A stretch of 64,000 nt of DNA. Source: Melampsora larici-populina 98AG31 (lineage: Eukaryota > Basidiomycota > Pucciniomycetes > Pucciniales > Melampsoraceae). Position 1 is the first letter of the stretch, and the number at the start of each line of letters is the position of its first letter. The notes below the pieces were generated by a model. The model was given only the letters and a program-made list of their open reading frames with translations, did not search any database and was not told the DNA's origin. Below, one piece after another: positions 34,023 through 45,163 of the stretch. Where the stretch lies: assembly GCF_000204055.1 (NCBI RefSeq), contig NW_006768782.1, forward strand, positions 1,318,313-1,382,312, written 5' to 3'. Position numbers and translations under genes: made by a program.

Positions 34023-35642
34023 ATGGATGTACAGTCACGCTCAACACAATTCCATGGTGACGTACAGCCAATCCGTCCGATGTTTGGATATCCAGAGTCA
34101 CACCTAGATTTGTGGAATGCCGATGAGATTTGGTTATACAAGATGGAAGTTGAATTTTGTAAAACTGACGAATATCTTTTCCTAGGACTGATTTCTACAT
34201 CATCTCAACTTTTGAAGGAAGATAAAGTTCAAAGACATCTTCACAATGAAGGTTTTTCATTTGAAATCACAGCAGGGGAAAAACTTGACCTTTCGCATGA
34301 GGAGCAGGGGAAATCATCAAGCGTGAAAGCTCTACAGAATTTTTGTCAACTTTCGATGGGGAATGATGCATTGATTGATGCATCCAGACCCGATGCGTTC
34401 ATTGTTCCCCTTTTTAGACAAAAAATCGACTGGAATGATATGATTGACCTAAGCAAGGCGGTTGAAGCGTTCAAACATAGAAAGGACCTCGAAACTCCCG
34501 AACCACTTTGTACGACTCCTGGGACCTATCACTCGAAATCACCGGCACCTCGCCTCGCCGATGGTAACTTCTGGGTAGCCAACTCTAGTTATCTCAATTC
34601 CAGGATGAATCTCAATCATGGGTCGGACGCACAAACTGAGGTTACCGGATTTTGGAGGATTGCGACTTCAATCAATACGATTCTCCACCTAATTCGAGCG
34701 CGAGAATCTGATAATATTCCAATGGTATCGCAATGCACAGAAGATTACCTGTCCGGTGTGTTGAAAAAACTAATTCTTTGGCGAAATGGACCTGGTAATA
34801 GAAATATCGAGCAAGTGGGAAGAGCATTCATGAAGATGGCAATTTCGATGCAAATTTTTCTTCAATATCCCAAAGCAAAAGTGAGAAAACTTGAGAGGTC
34901 CCTTTCGAAAATAATTCAATCCACAAATATAGAACAACTTGCTGTGATTCTTGAACGTGTATGTACACTAGAAACACCCAAGGAATTTAAAGGCATTCCA
35001 TATATCTTGGGAGCCTGTTATCTTTCAGGAAAGATGGCACCTACTTTGACATTAGCCAGAAGGTTGGGTCTTGGCTCTATCAACGAAATCACCAATGTAG
35101 ATTGGCTCGCATATTGTTCAAACTTACATCTCGAGGAACAGCCTGACGCGCAGAAAGCCTCAGACTTGAATGCTTTAGAAACTAGCTTGAAATATCGGTT
35201 TCATAACAAGACTTTGTTACAAAAGGTACTCTGGCCGGACCCAGCGGAACGCACATTTCGAAAATTAGAATGGATTGGGGATTGTCTCCTGGGATTGTGG
35301 TCTGCTGAAAGACTCGCAGAAATGGGTACCGAAACACAAAAGAAGAAAGGTCTAGGATTGGCTTTTATAGAGTTGAATTGTAATACTACTTTGGCTGCAT
35401 GGGCAGATAGATGGCTTCACCCTCACAAACAACTTGTGAAGCCAAAGATAGGTACCGGCGACAAAGTATGCAAAGCTTCTGCTAACATGGTAGAGTGCTT
35501 GGTTTTTGTCTTGTTTATTGACTGTGGATCTGTTTTTGGTCCAGAGTCCACATTCTACCAGGTACTAGACAGATGGTTCTATAATGACAAAGAAAGAAAC
35601 ACAGTTTCTCAGGAACACTTCACAAATGTTTCCGACGCTTAG
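34023..35642 (+). CDS. Dicer-like C-terminal protein with degenerate RNase III domains
   Basis: A 539 aa frame without introns. Residues 20-160 resemble the platform/PAZ-like region of fungal Dicers (G-L-I-S-T-S, I-V-P-L-F-R and I-D-W-N-D-M). Residues 210-350 align with RNase IIIa: NRNIEQVGRAFMKMAIS stands where E-R-L-E-F-L-G-D is expected, keeping one Glu (E263) but with Arg at two acidic sites (R260, R267), and Lys323/Pro326 stand in the second acidic motif. Residues 380-520 form RNase IIIb with FRKLEWIGDCLL (E416 and D420 kept, first Glu replaced by R413) and ANMVECLVF (Asp replaced by N488, E491 kept). No helicase, DUF283 or C-terminal dsRNA-binding domain is present. Cleavage activity is therefore doubtful. 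It could be a regulatory paralogue or a decaying copy, although the long intact frame argues for recent constraint. Confidence 0.8.
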   Translation: MDVQSRSTQFHGDVQPIRPMFGYPESHLDLWNADEIWLYKMEVEFCKTDEYLFLGLISTSSQLLKEDKVQRHLHNEGFSFEITAGEKLDLSHEEQGKSSSVKALQNFCQLSMGNDALIDASRPDAFIVPLFRQKIDWNDMIDLSKAVEAFKHRKDLETPEPLCTTPGTYHSKSPAPRLADGNFWVANSSYLNSRMNLNHGSDAQTEVTGFWRIATSINTILHLIRARESDNIPMVSQCTEDYLSGVLKKLILWRNGPGNRNIEQVGRAFMKMAISMQIFLQYPKAKVRKLERSLSKIIQSTNIEQLAVILERVCTLETPKEFKGIPYILGACYLSGKMAPTLTLARRLGLGSINEITNVDWLAYCSNLHLEEQPDAQKASDLNALETSLKYRFHNKTLLQKVLWPDPAERTFRKLEWIGDCLLGLWSAERLAEMGTETQKKKGLGLAFIELNCNTTLAAWADRWLHPHKQLVKPKIGTGDKVCKASANMVECLVFVLFIDCGSVFGPESTFYQVLDRWFYNDKERNTVSQEHFTNVSDA

Positions 35643-36622
35643 GTCTCATTCGCATTTATTTTCATGTCTTGATTTTGGTTGTATCTTAATGTTTTAATGA
35701 CTGCTACCGACGCATATCAGATGATGTTGATGTCTTTTGTTGTTGTATCTTTTCCCATTGACAATTTCTCTGATGGTCGTTACAAATGCATACTCGCCTT
35801 TGATATTTATTGATCTAGAGCAATTGCCTTCAAGCTGTAGACTTTTCTTTTTTTCGCATGTACAAGCCCATTTTTGGATCAAGAGAGCATAGCTTGGCTG
35901 ACAATTAGAGATGTGAACTCATAATGTTGAGCACAGCCAAAAATCAAAGCAACTTTTAACATCTCGTGGACGGACGTTATAGATCGACTATATTGTACAA
36001 CAGGTTCACCAGGAAAGCGTCTCGTAGAGCCAAATGATTGATTTCTGAATTCAATTGAGAGATGGATACAAAATTTTGTGTGGGCGTGCCAACCTAATTT
36101 TCTTGCTGTTGAATACAATTGTTTTCCACCCTTTTTGTTTCCTTATAAGAATCCAAATTTCTATCTGATTTGTGGTGCACATGCAAATTATAGATTTCAA
36201 AACTACAGAGCTGAAGAAGTTCTCAGTGTAATTGAAACCAATCAAGGTGCCCAACTCCACAACTAGTTACTTAGATTGCGAGTTGCTGAACCCAAGAGGG
36301 TGAATCTCTGAGGTTTGCATTATAATTCGGACTTCAATATCATTTCGGAGACGAAGAAAGCAATCAGTCAGGTTCGCATGAGCAATGTGATTTCAAGTAA
36401 ATTCGTATTTTCCAGGGCAAGAAAATTTCTCTTCAAAGCAAAACTGGCATGTATCACGTGGTATAGATTTTGTCGCTTGTTTCTGTACTGCAATGAAGAC
36501 ACACATCTTGCATAAGAACTGAGAAGCCAATGGCATCAAAGATAATCTATACGAAAATCTCTTACAATGTATAATTACAGGAGTTTTAACTCCATAGTCG
36601 TGGATAGATCGATTGAGAGTTC
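35643..36622. other. Intergenic, no supported gene
   Basis: Frames below 80 aa on both strands (35879-36118, 36051-36260 minus; 36078-36266, 36315-36515 plus), without domains. 3' flanks of two convergent genes. Confidence 0.45.
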
Positions 36623-37099
36623 CTACGACGAGATTCGGCAAACAACTTCCACCGCCTCGTTTCCTATCACCTTCAATGCTTCCCTTCCTTCCCAATATGA
36701 TTTTCCATCCAAACTTCGTACTACACAGATTTCTCCTAACCTTAAACCCTTACTACCTTTTCCGACGATGAAATCCTTCAATTCGTCCTTTGACATATAG
36801 ACTCTCAAACTAGGTTTACTGACTGCCGAAGCCGATCGAAGTACGGCTTGTTCATCACGAAACTTATGTTCTACCCAAAGCCTTCGATCGCTCAATGGTA
36901 CCTTGATAAACGAACTCGGATCAGGTCCATCCGTCGTCCCGCGTGATACTGCTGAAACGAAGCCTTCGTTTAATAGCACATTGAGAATTGATGAATGAAG
37001 GATGTTCGAAGGGATAGGAACATGTCGGAGACGACGTCGTGATGTATTTTGAAGCTGACTGCAAAGATTATGAGCGAGGTTGGGCAAGCGTGTGGCCAT
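36623..37099 (-). CDS. MRPS8: Mitochondrial small-subunit ribosomal protein uS8m
   Basis: Component of the mitochondrial ribosome small subunit, binding the central domain of the small rRNA. A single exon encodes 158 aa, close to the length of fungal mitochondrial S8. The N-terminal domain holds NLAHNLCSQLQN and the helix NILHSSILNVLLNEGFV, as in bacterial S8. The C-terminal domain has the typical SKPSLRVYMSKDEL block, then GLRLGEICVVRS and YWEGREALKVIGNEAVEVV, where bacteria have the G-x-x-I-x-S-T-S and GGE regions. The basic N-terminus could act as part of an import signal. The start is the first Met of the frame and matches the family's usual start just ahead of the first helix. Confidence in identity is high from domain order and conserved glycine pattern. 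Confidence 0.88.
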   Translation of the reverse strand: MATRLPNLAHNLCSQLQNTSRRRLRHVPIPSNILHSSILNVLLNEGFVSAVSRGTTDGPDPSSFIKVPLSDRRLWVEHKFRDEQAVLRSASAVSKPSLRVYMSKDELKDFIVGKGSKGLRLGEICVVRSLDGKSYWEGREALKVIGNEAVEVVCRISS

Positions 37100-39697
37100 T
37101 TGATAGGGAAGGAAGGTGAAATCTTGAAACTTGACAATGTTTGTACTTGCAAGATACTTGAGGATATCAAGTCGGCGATTTCATGGAGGATTGAAATTTG
37201 AGACTGAGGTCATATATAAGCATACTCACCGCATTCATTCCACAATCAAGGGACCTGTCTAGACCCATGACCAAAACTTACTCACATGATCTACACAGCT
37301 TACAGTTTGCTGGAATTGGCCTTCAAAAGGGCTGACGGGAACCTCAAGATGTTTCACACGCAATGTCCAAGGAGCCACACTCGTTAGGCATGGTCGAAGT
37401 AAGTCACAAGCTGTTGTGTTCCCGGTCCGCAGAGGGAATTCGGTGTGCGTACTGGTAGTGCCTTCGTGGCCACCTCAAGAGAAACAGATAGTCTTCATGA
37501 TACATCCATATCACACCTCTTCTTGAATGTATCATTGGTTTCTTGTTGGATGTTCCTGAGCATTCGCAAAACCATCCTCTTACATACGAAAATTTGTTCA
37601 GGGAAGACCAGAAACTCAACAACATTCTGTTCAAGTTCACAAGACAGGCATACACAAGGGCCGCTCACTCATGTGGCCATAAACGTTAAGAAGACTCCGG
37701 TGAGTTTGAATTTTGTCACGGTCTTACAAACCACAACAAATTAAAAGGTGAGGCTTCTTGGGTCACTCATAAACCAAGATATATGCCATGTAGGTTTTCA
37801 TGAACACCAGAATAGGTCCAATGCATTTCTTAAGGTCCTAAGGTTTGTAAACTTCCGAGGTTTCAATTTTCATCATGGAGAATGCAAAACAAATGGATTT
37901 GGTGAAAGTCTGTCTGAAGGAAATCTCGAGAATAATTTTAATGATTGAGTGGCAAATTTAGAGTAAAGAAATTGGTTAATAAGTAGCAAATAGTCAAAAT
38001 CAAAAATAGTGAGAGGGTTCAACTGGTCAATCAGACACATATAAGGAGCCTCATTTGGTTATACACTGTCATGGGATTCTTGCATGAGAGCTTTCTTCAT
38101 GCTTTACAAATATCAGTTGTGCGAAAGATCTCGTAACATCCTTGAAAAGTGGGATTGAACAGGGCCTGACTAAGTTAGAAGGTGATTGGTAGTATGAGAT
38201 CAAGCGCCGTGAGGAAGAATCCAGTCCTAGTAATCATATCATTTGACTCATCATTAAGATTGTGAAGCGAGTCATATCCATTAAATGAATCTCGGCTTTT
38301 TCCACCTGGAGAACCGAGCCCTATCTATCTGTGGAGCTTGGATATTTCCGTGGGGAAGTGGATGGATGGACGCCGGTGTTAGATATACAAGCCATATCAT
38401 TTATGATCTCACTACGAAGATCAATTTTATGGTCTTGCAAATACAAAATAAGTCGAAAAAGTCAAGCTGAATTGATTTGAGGGCATGTGGTATCACATGA
38501 TAGGGATGGGATCCCTCTGAGTCTTGTGTGCGTGAGGGCCGGGATAGCAAGATGAGAGGTGGCGGATTTACCTCTGAAGACCACTTGGTCAAGTCTTGTC
38601 TCCGTGAGGGATAGCGAGATGACAGGTGGCAGATTGACCATTGAAGATCACTGGGCCTTAGACCCCAATTGTTTTGAGAACAATGAAGTGGATGGATGTG
38701 GACCGTTGTAAGACATAAAAGGCATATGATTACACTATGAGGATTGACTGTATAGTCTCGCGACTCCAAGTGCAGTGAGCAAGCTCTGAGGGCATGTGGT
38801 AATGTATTGGATTAGAGGTATGAGGTTCCCTCTAAATGTTGTGTTCGTGATGCTAGATTTCAAATGTTAGTTTGACCACTGAAGATCAATTTATCTTGAA
38901 TCCTTAGTATATGTCAGTGAAGAAAAACAAGTAGTTGTTTTGGGGGATAGCAAACACACAAAGACATGTCAATAACTACCAGTTTTCTCATTCAGTATTC
39001 CAAACTACAAGCACAAGCACAATGACCATTTTTCTCAAGTTACAATCATATCAAAAGATACTAAAAACAAGCGGAACACACATCAAGAAGCACGTAACAG
39101 AACAAGCCAGAGAAGTTGTAAATAAGAATGAAAAAATCCATCCAGCGGATAAAAATGAGGATGTAAAAAAATAGATCGAGGTATCTGAATCAAAATGTAT
39201 TGAATCCAAACACAATTCCTTCATTCAACAAGTGTATATATGGAGCATGATTGATGATAAAAAAATAGATTGAGCATATCGGTATCAGAATGTATTGAAT
39301 GTGAGCACAATTCCTTTGTTAAAATAGTATAGCTATAGAGTATCATTGATAATAAAAGAATAGAAATAGATCATTGAGCAAAAAGAGATTGAGACAACGG
39401 ATTCTAAGTATTTAGATCGCAGATAAGAATCCCAGATCGTAATGAACTTTGTGTCTCAAAGGTTTTTAGAATCATATAAAAATCATCAAGCTCTAGAATA
39501 ATCAAAAACACATCCACAAGGCCCGTGTAAAGGCCTAAGTTGAAGGTCCTGCTACGTTGATAAGCCTAGAGGACATTTCAAAAAAAATTATAAAGAGTCA
39601 AGATGAAATCTAAATTTTGACTTGATGGTTCATAAAGTCGAGCTTACATTTGAAAAGTAGACAAGTTCTTTGGTTTCTTTTTGCAAGTCTTTCCATG
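37100..39697. other. Gene-poor stretch with small duplications
   Basis: No coding frame with a domain (largest: 38401-38769 minus, 37445-37744 plus). Sequence around 38345-38560 is partly repeated at 38690-38850 (shared GAGGGCATGTGGTA, GTGGATGGATG and GACCACTGAAGATCA-like pieces). A ~94 bp unit at 39171-39264 recurs at 39265-39355 (shared ATAGATTGAG, ATGTATTGAAT and GCACAATTCCTT). Confidence 0.5.
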
Positions 39698-40507
39698 TCA
39701 TTTCGCGTTATAGAAAGATTTGAGAGTTTTTTTGCACTCGGTCCATGGACATTTGTCTAGAGTCGAAGAACGCATCGGATTTGAAGGTGAAAGAAATCAG
39801 TTGATTGAATTTCAAAGGAGAATAATAAATTTGGGTGACTTACAACTCTTGCCTTGAGCATCAAGGACTTTTATATCTTTGTGAGTGTGATTGAGGTGCC
39901 TCTCCAAGTTAAACTTGCCACAAAACCACCTTCCACAGCCCGGTTCAGGGCACAACCCGAGTGCCTCAAGTTTCTTTGTTCTCTTGGGTTTGGAGAGCGC
40001 AGTGGGCTGTTTTCAAGGTTCCTTTTGGGTTTGGTGGACCAAAGTGGATTTGCCTTTGGAGCTTCCGGAAGTACCTACAATTGGGTTTAGAAAAGTAAGA
40101 CTCGAGCTGAGGTAAGGATGTGAAAATATAAGTTACATACATGGTCCCTCGCCGATTTGTAAGGGTTCAGATGGAGCGTAGCCTAAGAATGAAGCTACAC
40201 CAGGTCCTCCCAAAAGGGCAGGATCTTTGAAAGAGAATTGTATCAGAATGAGAAATGAGTGTTCAAGTGGAAGAATCTACATACCAATGTTTGAGTCGAT
40301 GAAGAAAGGTTGAGTGGAAGAGACGTTCAAGGTCAAAGATTCGCGGTGAGCGGTTTGATCGATTTGTGGGACTTTGATATCTGCGTTTTCATCAAGCTCT
40401 ACACCGGGGCCATATGGGTGAGATTGAATACAACAAGACATTATCAAGGATGGCGAAGGGGATATTGTAAGATATGAGGAAGTAGTATTCGGGAAGGGTT
40501 CAATCAA
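39698..40507 (-). pseudogene. C2H2 zinc-finger gene with in-frame stops
   Basis: Exons (minus): 40507-40285 (a second Met lies at 40441), 40224-40141, 40074-39844, 39756-39698. The third contains a complete C2H2 finger, CPEPGCGRWFCGKFNLERH with spacing C-x4-C-x12-H-x4-H, as in DNA-binding transcription factors. The fourth starts a second finger, KCPWTECKKTLKSFYNAK, and reaches TGA exactly before the position of the first His; reading past it gives H-G-K-T-C. Another TGA lies in frame at 40015-40013 in the linker. It would be removed only by a 33 nt intron (40039-40007, GTCCACC to AAACAG), which is unusually short. The gene is thus either decayed, or has a micro-intron and a truncated second finger. 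The N-terminal part is low in domains. Confidence 0.55.
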
Positions 40508-41295
40508 GTTTGAAGTAAATTGGAACGTAATGGTCTGTTTGGTTGGGAAACAGAAAAGAAAGTCCTGGAAAGGTGTCTAATTGCAGATTTTGAAGAAGGG
40601 GTTGGGGTTATGGTGTTGTTAACTCCAACCTCGCTTGTTCTTCCATAAGCTAGTAACACCGACTTTATTCCCTAAACTATCTGAAGTTCATTCCGTAGCT
40701 GAACAATATTTGGAAGATCTTCTCAAGGATACTTTCCCTTACACATTTCTTGGATTTGCAACGGCGAGTATTGACTGATTAAATACTTATTGAAGACACA
40801 GTGGGGAGGTAAAATGACATACTGGCCGCGGGCCGATCAAGCTTTACACTTGTTCAGAGTGATGTTACGAAGAGTCAATGTCGTGCATTTCTTATATTGT
40901 ACAAAACAGACTGATCATCTGGCGACAACAGAACATTTTTGCATGGTACAGATTGAGAATGATATGTCGACTGAACATTTGACTGAACATTTGTTAAGGT
41001 GTTCATCCTTTAAAAAAACAGTCTTCAAGCTTACGCTCTGAGACCATCAATTTGTGAACAAATCAGATTGTCACAATATATTATTTTGCTCCAGCCTGGT
41101 GCTATTCAAAGGTTTTGTTTGCAATATCTTCTTTATCCCAAAAAAAATCGAATGCTTGGGTTTCCAGTTTGGCAATTACGAAACTCCATGAGAGGTGAAG
41201 GGGAGCAATGGCCACCGGCTGATCAAGGTTTACATCTTTCAATGATGATCGTTGTAGAAAAGGAGCAGTATGCATTTCTCAAATCAAGGAATCAA
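40508..41295. other. Intergenic with a diverged internal duplication
   Basis: Plus-strand frames at 40790-41041 and 41068-41301 share a diverged segment (W-P-R-A-D-Q-A-L-H-L versus W-P-P-A-D-Q-G-L-H-L). This suggests an old tandem copy and not two genes. No domain is recognised. Confidence 0.4.
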
Positions 41296-41946
41296 GGCTA
41301 GATAGTATTATAGCTGATCATTTTTTCTCCTAAATGTTTCGAGACTAGTGATGTGTTCAAAAATGGGAACATTATGACAATTCTTTGAGCCTGAAGTATC
41401 CCCTAATGATTGTTTTCTACAAGCTTGCTGTTGACCTACACTATCTGTCTTGCAAGATAGGCGGTCTACCAAAGACCTCATTGAACTAATTTTCAGCGTG
41501 AACACTTTACTCGCGTGATTCTTTAAATGAACCAAGCTGGTGTTTCTTATGTATACACTCGTGTAAATGTGCTCAAATGACTTTCTGATATGTATACACA
41601 GGTCTTTTAAGGCTAGATAGTATTATGGCTGAACATTAATTAAAATCCTTTTATCAAGAAAGAGCATTTACTTAAATGCTTTGAGACTAGTGATATGTTC
41701 AAAGATGCGAACATTGTGATGATTTCGTGAGCCTGACGTATCCACTCATGATTGCTTGCTATGAGCTTGCTGTCGACCTGCACCATCTGTCTTGCAAGAT
41801 AGGCAGTCTACCAAAGACCTCATTGACCTAATTTTTCAGCGTGAACACTTTACTCGCGTGATTATCTAAATGACCAAAGCTGGTGTTTCTTATGTATACA
41901 CTCGTGTAAATGGGTTCAAATGACTTTCTGATATACACAGGTCTTT
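41296..41946 (+). repeat. Tandem duplication of about 315 bp
   Basis: 41296-41607 and 41611-41946 are direct copies, roughly 80-85% identical, starting GGCTAGATAGTATTAT and ending CACAGGTCTTT. Shared inner blocks include CTGTCTTGCAAGATAGGC (with a TCTTGCAAGA dyad), GTGAACACTTTACTCGCGTG and TATGTATACACTCGTGTAAA. The second copy carries a small insertion near its start. Confidence 0.88.
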
Positions 41947-43615
41947 GTCGTCGTAACTTTTTTGAAAGGCACCCCTGAGGATCTGAACGTCTTAGAGCGC
42001 ATGTACCCCACAACTCGGTTTCAACTCAATAAATCACAAAGCGGAAATTCGGCGATTGTCAACACGTATTTGTTGCTTATATCACTTGAGAGCTCTGTGG
42101 AGTCTGAAAAGATGACAATCGAGTTTTACATGCCATCACATTGCCCTCCTCTTAACTGGTGTCTAAATCACTTATACTGGAAGGTTGAAAACCGGCGACT
42201 CTCAAGATTGGAGAGCATCACTTCCTGCTCACCTAACACTGACGGCAATAATGGGAGTGACGTGATCCTCTTCAATTCTATTTGCTCGCCGGTTGCTTGG
42301 AGCCCAGGTACATAGCATCGGAAGCAGGGCTTTTATAGTTGAATAGTTTCATGAATGGTACGCAAACATTCCTGAATACTGTCTTATAAAATGTTTCATA
42401 GTTGTGTAAAACTCATGGAATGGGGAAAGTTTTTTTGACAACGTAACCGTATATACATTTCATTGACCTAAAAGCTGCTTTGCAATCACGTATACTCGAC
42501 GATCTAGGTAAATATTTATCCTGGTAAAAAAAATCTAACACTATCCACGATGTGGAATATTTGTTCAACTTATCCATAGAGAGGTCTTCGAGGATGCTGT
42601 TGCACTGATCCCCAAAGCGATGCGACATTTTATCGGATCTCCTATTTCCTAAAAAACTTCAGGTTCACCTGAGCTCAATGTAGGCCCAAGCGCTCCAATA
42701 AAGCGCTAGCCTTGCCTTGATTGTAAACATTGTTCCAAGCCCATTGCCCGGTGCAGCTGAAATCTAGAGCTTACACTTTTTGGGTCAAATTTTCACCGCT
42801 TGGATTTACCGATCGCCACGGGTTCTGGGCCGGCTAGACAGAGGCACGATGACGGAACCTTTCGCGTCATGTTTGGCCCATTGGAGTTTCTTTTGCTGGT
42901 TTAGAGAAAGTCTTACGTTGACTTACAACACTTGACAGCTATCTTATATCGTTTTGCCACACTTGATGGACTCTGATACAACAGATGCCGAGCAACAACC
43001 AGGGAACCGCTGGTTTGTGTGCAATTTCGCGACCAATTCTTCCTCAAAAATCATCAAAGGTGATTGATCATGAGGGAAGCATTCAAGAGACGTGTTGATG
43101 CAAGTAGAGCTAGGTGATCACAGTCTAACTATTTCACCGCAGATTCCGAAGGAACTGACGACTGACACTTGAGATCAAGCATGGCTCGATATCTACATGT
43201 GAATATTTCTGGGTATCGTAGCAGGTGTGTAATTGATTGTCTCCGACAATTTTGAAGCCATCTGGCTGGTAGGACGATCACAACTCGCGAAGTGTGGTTC
43301 AAATCAATGTGTACATCGATCATTCAGCCTGCGCTGAGCTACTGTGCGTGTGTTTGAATCGAGTTGGTTGTCCAATATCATCGGGCGAACAAACATCTTA
43401 AATGACCGTTGACTATATCCAGTTGTTTTCTTGTTCGTTGGGCTAGATCTCAGCACAGAGATGATTGGAAGAATAAGAACAAAGAATACAAAGGAATCAG
43501 GCGAGTTGGATCCGGAAAACTTGCTCAAGCTTGCCCATCACTCATCAGTCCAATTCATTTATGTAGCATGAAACAAGGTCTGCGGGCTTTTCGGCATGTG
43601 AAAAGTTAAACCTGT
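41947..43615. other. No supported gene
   Basis: A plus frame at 41962-42315 (117 aa) and minus frames at 42413-42628, 43129-43323 and 43304-43528 show no domain or splice chain. Confidence 0.4.
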
Positions 43616-43729
43616 TACATCAACTCTCTAAATTCTAATGGCGTAAGGCTGATGCATTTTAGAGGAATATGCCTTTGAAAATCTTGTTTGGGCTGGAAAT
43701 ACCCATTTTGGCGGCACAAAACTGCATTA

Positions 43730-44190
43730 CAGTCAAACCTGTTGTATGGCATACCTGTATATTGGCTTAACCTGCCAAATTGCATACCTTTTGGCCTGGA
43801 CAAGCATGGTCAGGGCCAAATTATGCCTTCTCTGTCTAATGCCTTATGGCATACTTTTTTATGGACATTAGTATGGTATTAAGGCATAAAATACCCCACA
43901 AAGTGTACATAGTGTGTAAATACATATGTTATGTGTACTTTATTTGATCCATCTTTTGTGCCCTTGATCCCATTCCCATTCAAGTATCATGAAATGGAGC
44001 AATTAGGCACACTTAAAAGCTGTGCTATCAGAAAAAACCTGTCTTATGACATGAAGATATGTGATTATGGAGATAATTTGAAAGGCATACAATTATGCCA
44101 TATGGCGGTACTCTGCCATATGACATAACCTGCTATAAGGCATGCCACATTGGTTGGACCAAGGGGTATGACTTAAGACAGGTTTGACTG
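43730..44190. mobile_element. Pogo-like MITE 1 (CAGTCAAACC ends, TA target)
   Basis: 461 bp, with ends CAGTCAAACCTGT at the left and its reverse complement at the right (ACAGGTTTGACTG), flanked by TA on both sides (43728-43729 and 44191-44192). The interior is full of GGCATA, GCATAC and TATGCC steps. It shares end sequence and target with the element at 49920-50339. Non-autonomous: no transposase frame. Confidence 0.9.
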
Positions 44191-44225
44191 TATATCCTAT
44201 GAATTTAGAGGGATCATGCTCCTAA

Positions 44226-44708
44226 GAGCATCTCCAACGGTGCCTTGTAAACGTAACGATACGTAAGCTGTATGTTACGTTTACAGGGTTGGGTCAAAAA
44301 ACGACCCTCCACCGGTCGGCAGATTTCTCACCTCTGGCCACTCGTGTGAAGTTTGGTTTGAGGGATACTGGGTATCGCATGTCAAGACCTTCATGCATGA
44401 AGGGCTTCCGCAAAAGATGCAGGAAGCAGTATTGGCGACGTTTAGGACATAATCATACCACATGCGTCCAAAGATAAATATGATAATCAAAAGAAATTAC
44501 ATATCAAGTATATAGTCAATGAGATATCAGTCAACTTTTAAAAGGATTATTGTGCGCTTTCGGCGTTTTTGGCAGGAGCACGACCTTGGAAGTCCCTCCA
44601 TCATGTGCGCGGTGGAGGGAAATCATTTTAAAGAAAAAATACAGCTTACTGTATGTTTTCAGACGAGCCTGTACGCCTTTTGGCGATTCAGGACCGTTGG
44701 AGATGCTC
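44226..44708. mobile_element. Harbinger-like MITE A (TAA target)
   Basis: 483 bp, ends GAGCATCTCCAACGG and CCGTTGGAGATGCTC, flanked by TAA at 44223-44225 and 44709-44711. A 3 bp TAA/TTA target and this type of end are typical of PIF/Harbinger MITEs. No transposase is encoded. Confidence 0.9.
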
Positions 44709-44711
44709 TAA

Positions 44712-45130
44712 GAGCATCAGCACCGGGCCTTGTAAAATAGGGCCCGATTCGTTCGCTGTATGACACCAAGTTGACAGACAAGAACGTGTATGCCTATTCT
44801 CGCAGAACATTGTAAAGTTTTGGCGAAACCGAGGCTTTGCAAAAGCTGGAAAGTCCAAATAATACATTGCCCAAGCGGGCTTGAGGTGCTTGTTTTGTTT
44901 GACGGTAGGACTTTGTACGTCCGATATTGGTGGGTTAAGTTCAGACGTTTGGTCCTTTGGGGCAATTCTAGGATTATACGCTGCAGTCCATTATTACAAG
45001 TTCAAGGTATGATTATACGCGTCGTGTAAACCATACAGGCCGTTTGCAAGGTCCGGTGCCTCAGTTTTATTCTCACGGCTTTGTAAAACGGCCTGTATTT
45101 AAATTTTTACAAGGCCCGGTGCTGATGCTC
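44712..45130. mobile_element. Harbinger-like MITE B (TAA target)
   Basis: 419 bp, ends GAGCATCAGCACCGGGCCTT and its reverse complement, flanked by TAA at 44709-44711 and 45131-45133. It abuts MITE A with one shared TAA, so one element inserted into the target duplication of the other. A related family with the same first seven bases but different inner TIR. Confidence 0.9.
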
Positions 45131-45163
45131 TAAGAGGTATGCCTTTATGGCGAGTTGACTGTA

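Larger units (their letters stand above)
43618..45161. mobile_element. Host MITE carrying three nested MITEs
   Basis: The right end reads GGCGAGTTGACTG then TA (45162-45163), and the left end reads TA (43616-43617) then CATCAACTC, a near match to the reverse complement CAGTCAACTCGCC. The inner halves also match in inverse order (GGAATATGCC with GGTATGCC, TCTAAATT with AATTTAGA). Removing the three nested elements leaves a short element of roughly 165 bp. TA target and CAGT ends suggest a Tc1/mariner-pogo-like group. The left TIR lacks one base, so confidence in the outer unit is moderate. Confidence 0.5.

Noticed and set aside
34023..35642. Active stand-alone RNase III or mitochondrial ribosomal protein mL44
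   Set aside because: Two tandem RNase III-like domains after a platform-like region fit Dicer, and the metal-binding residues are not intact.
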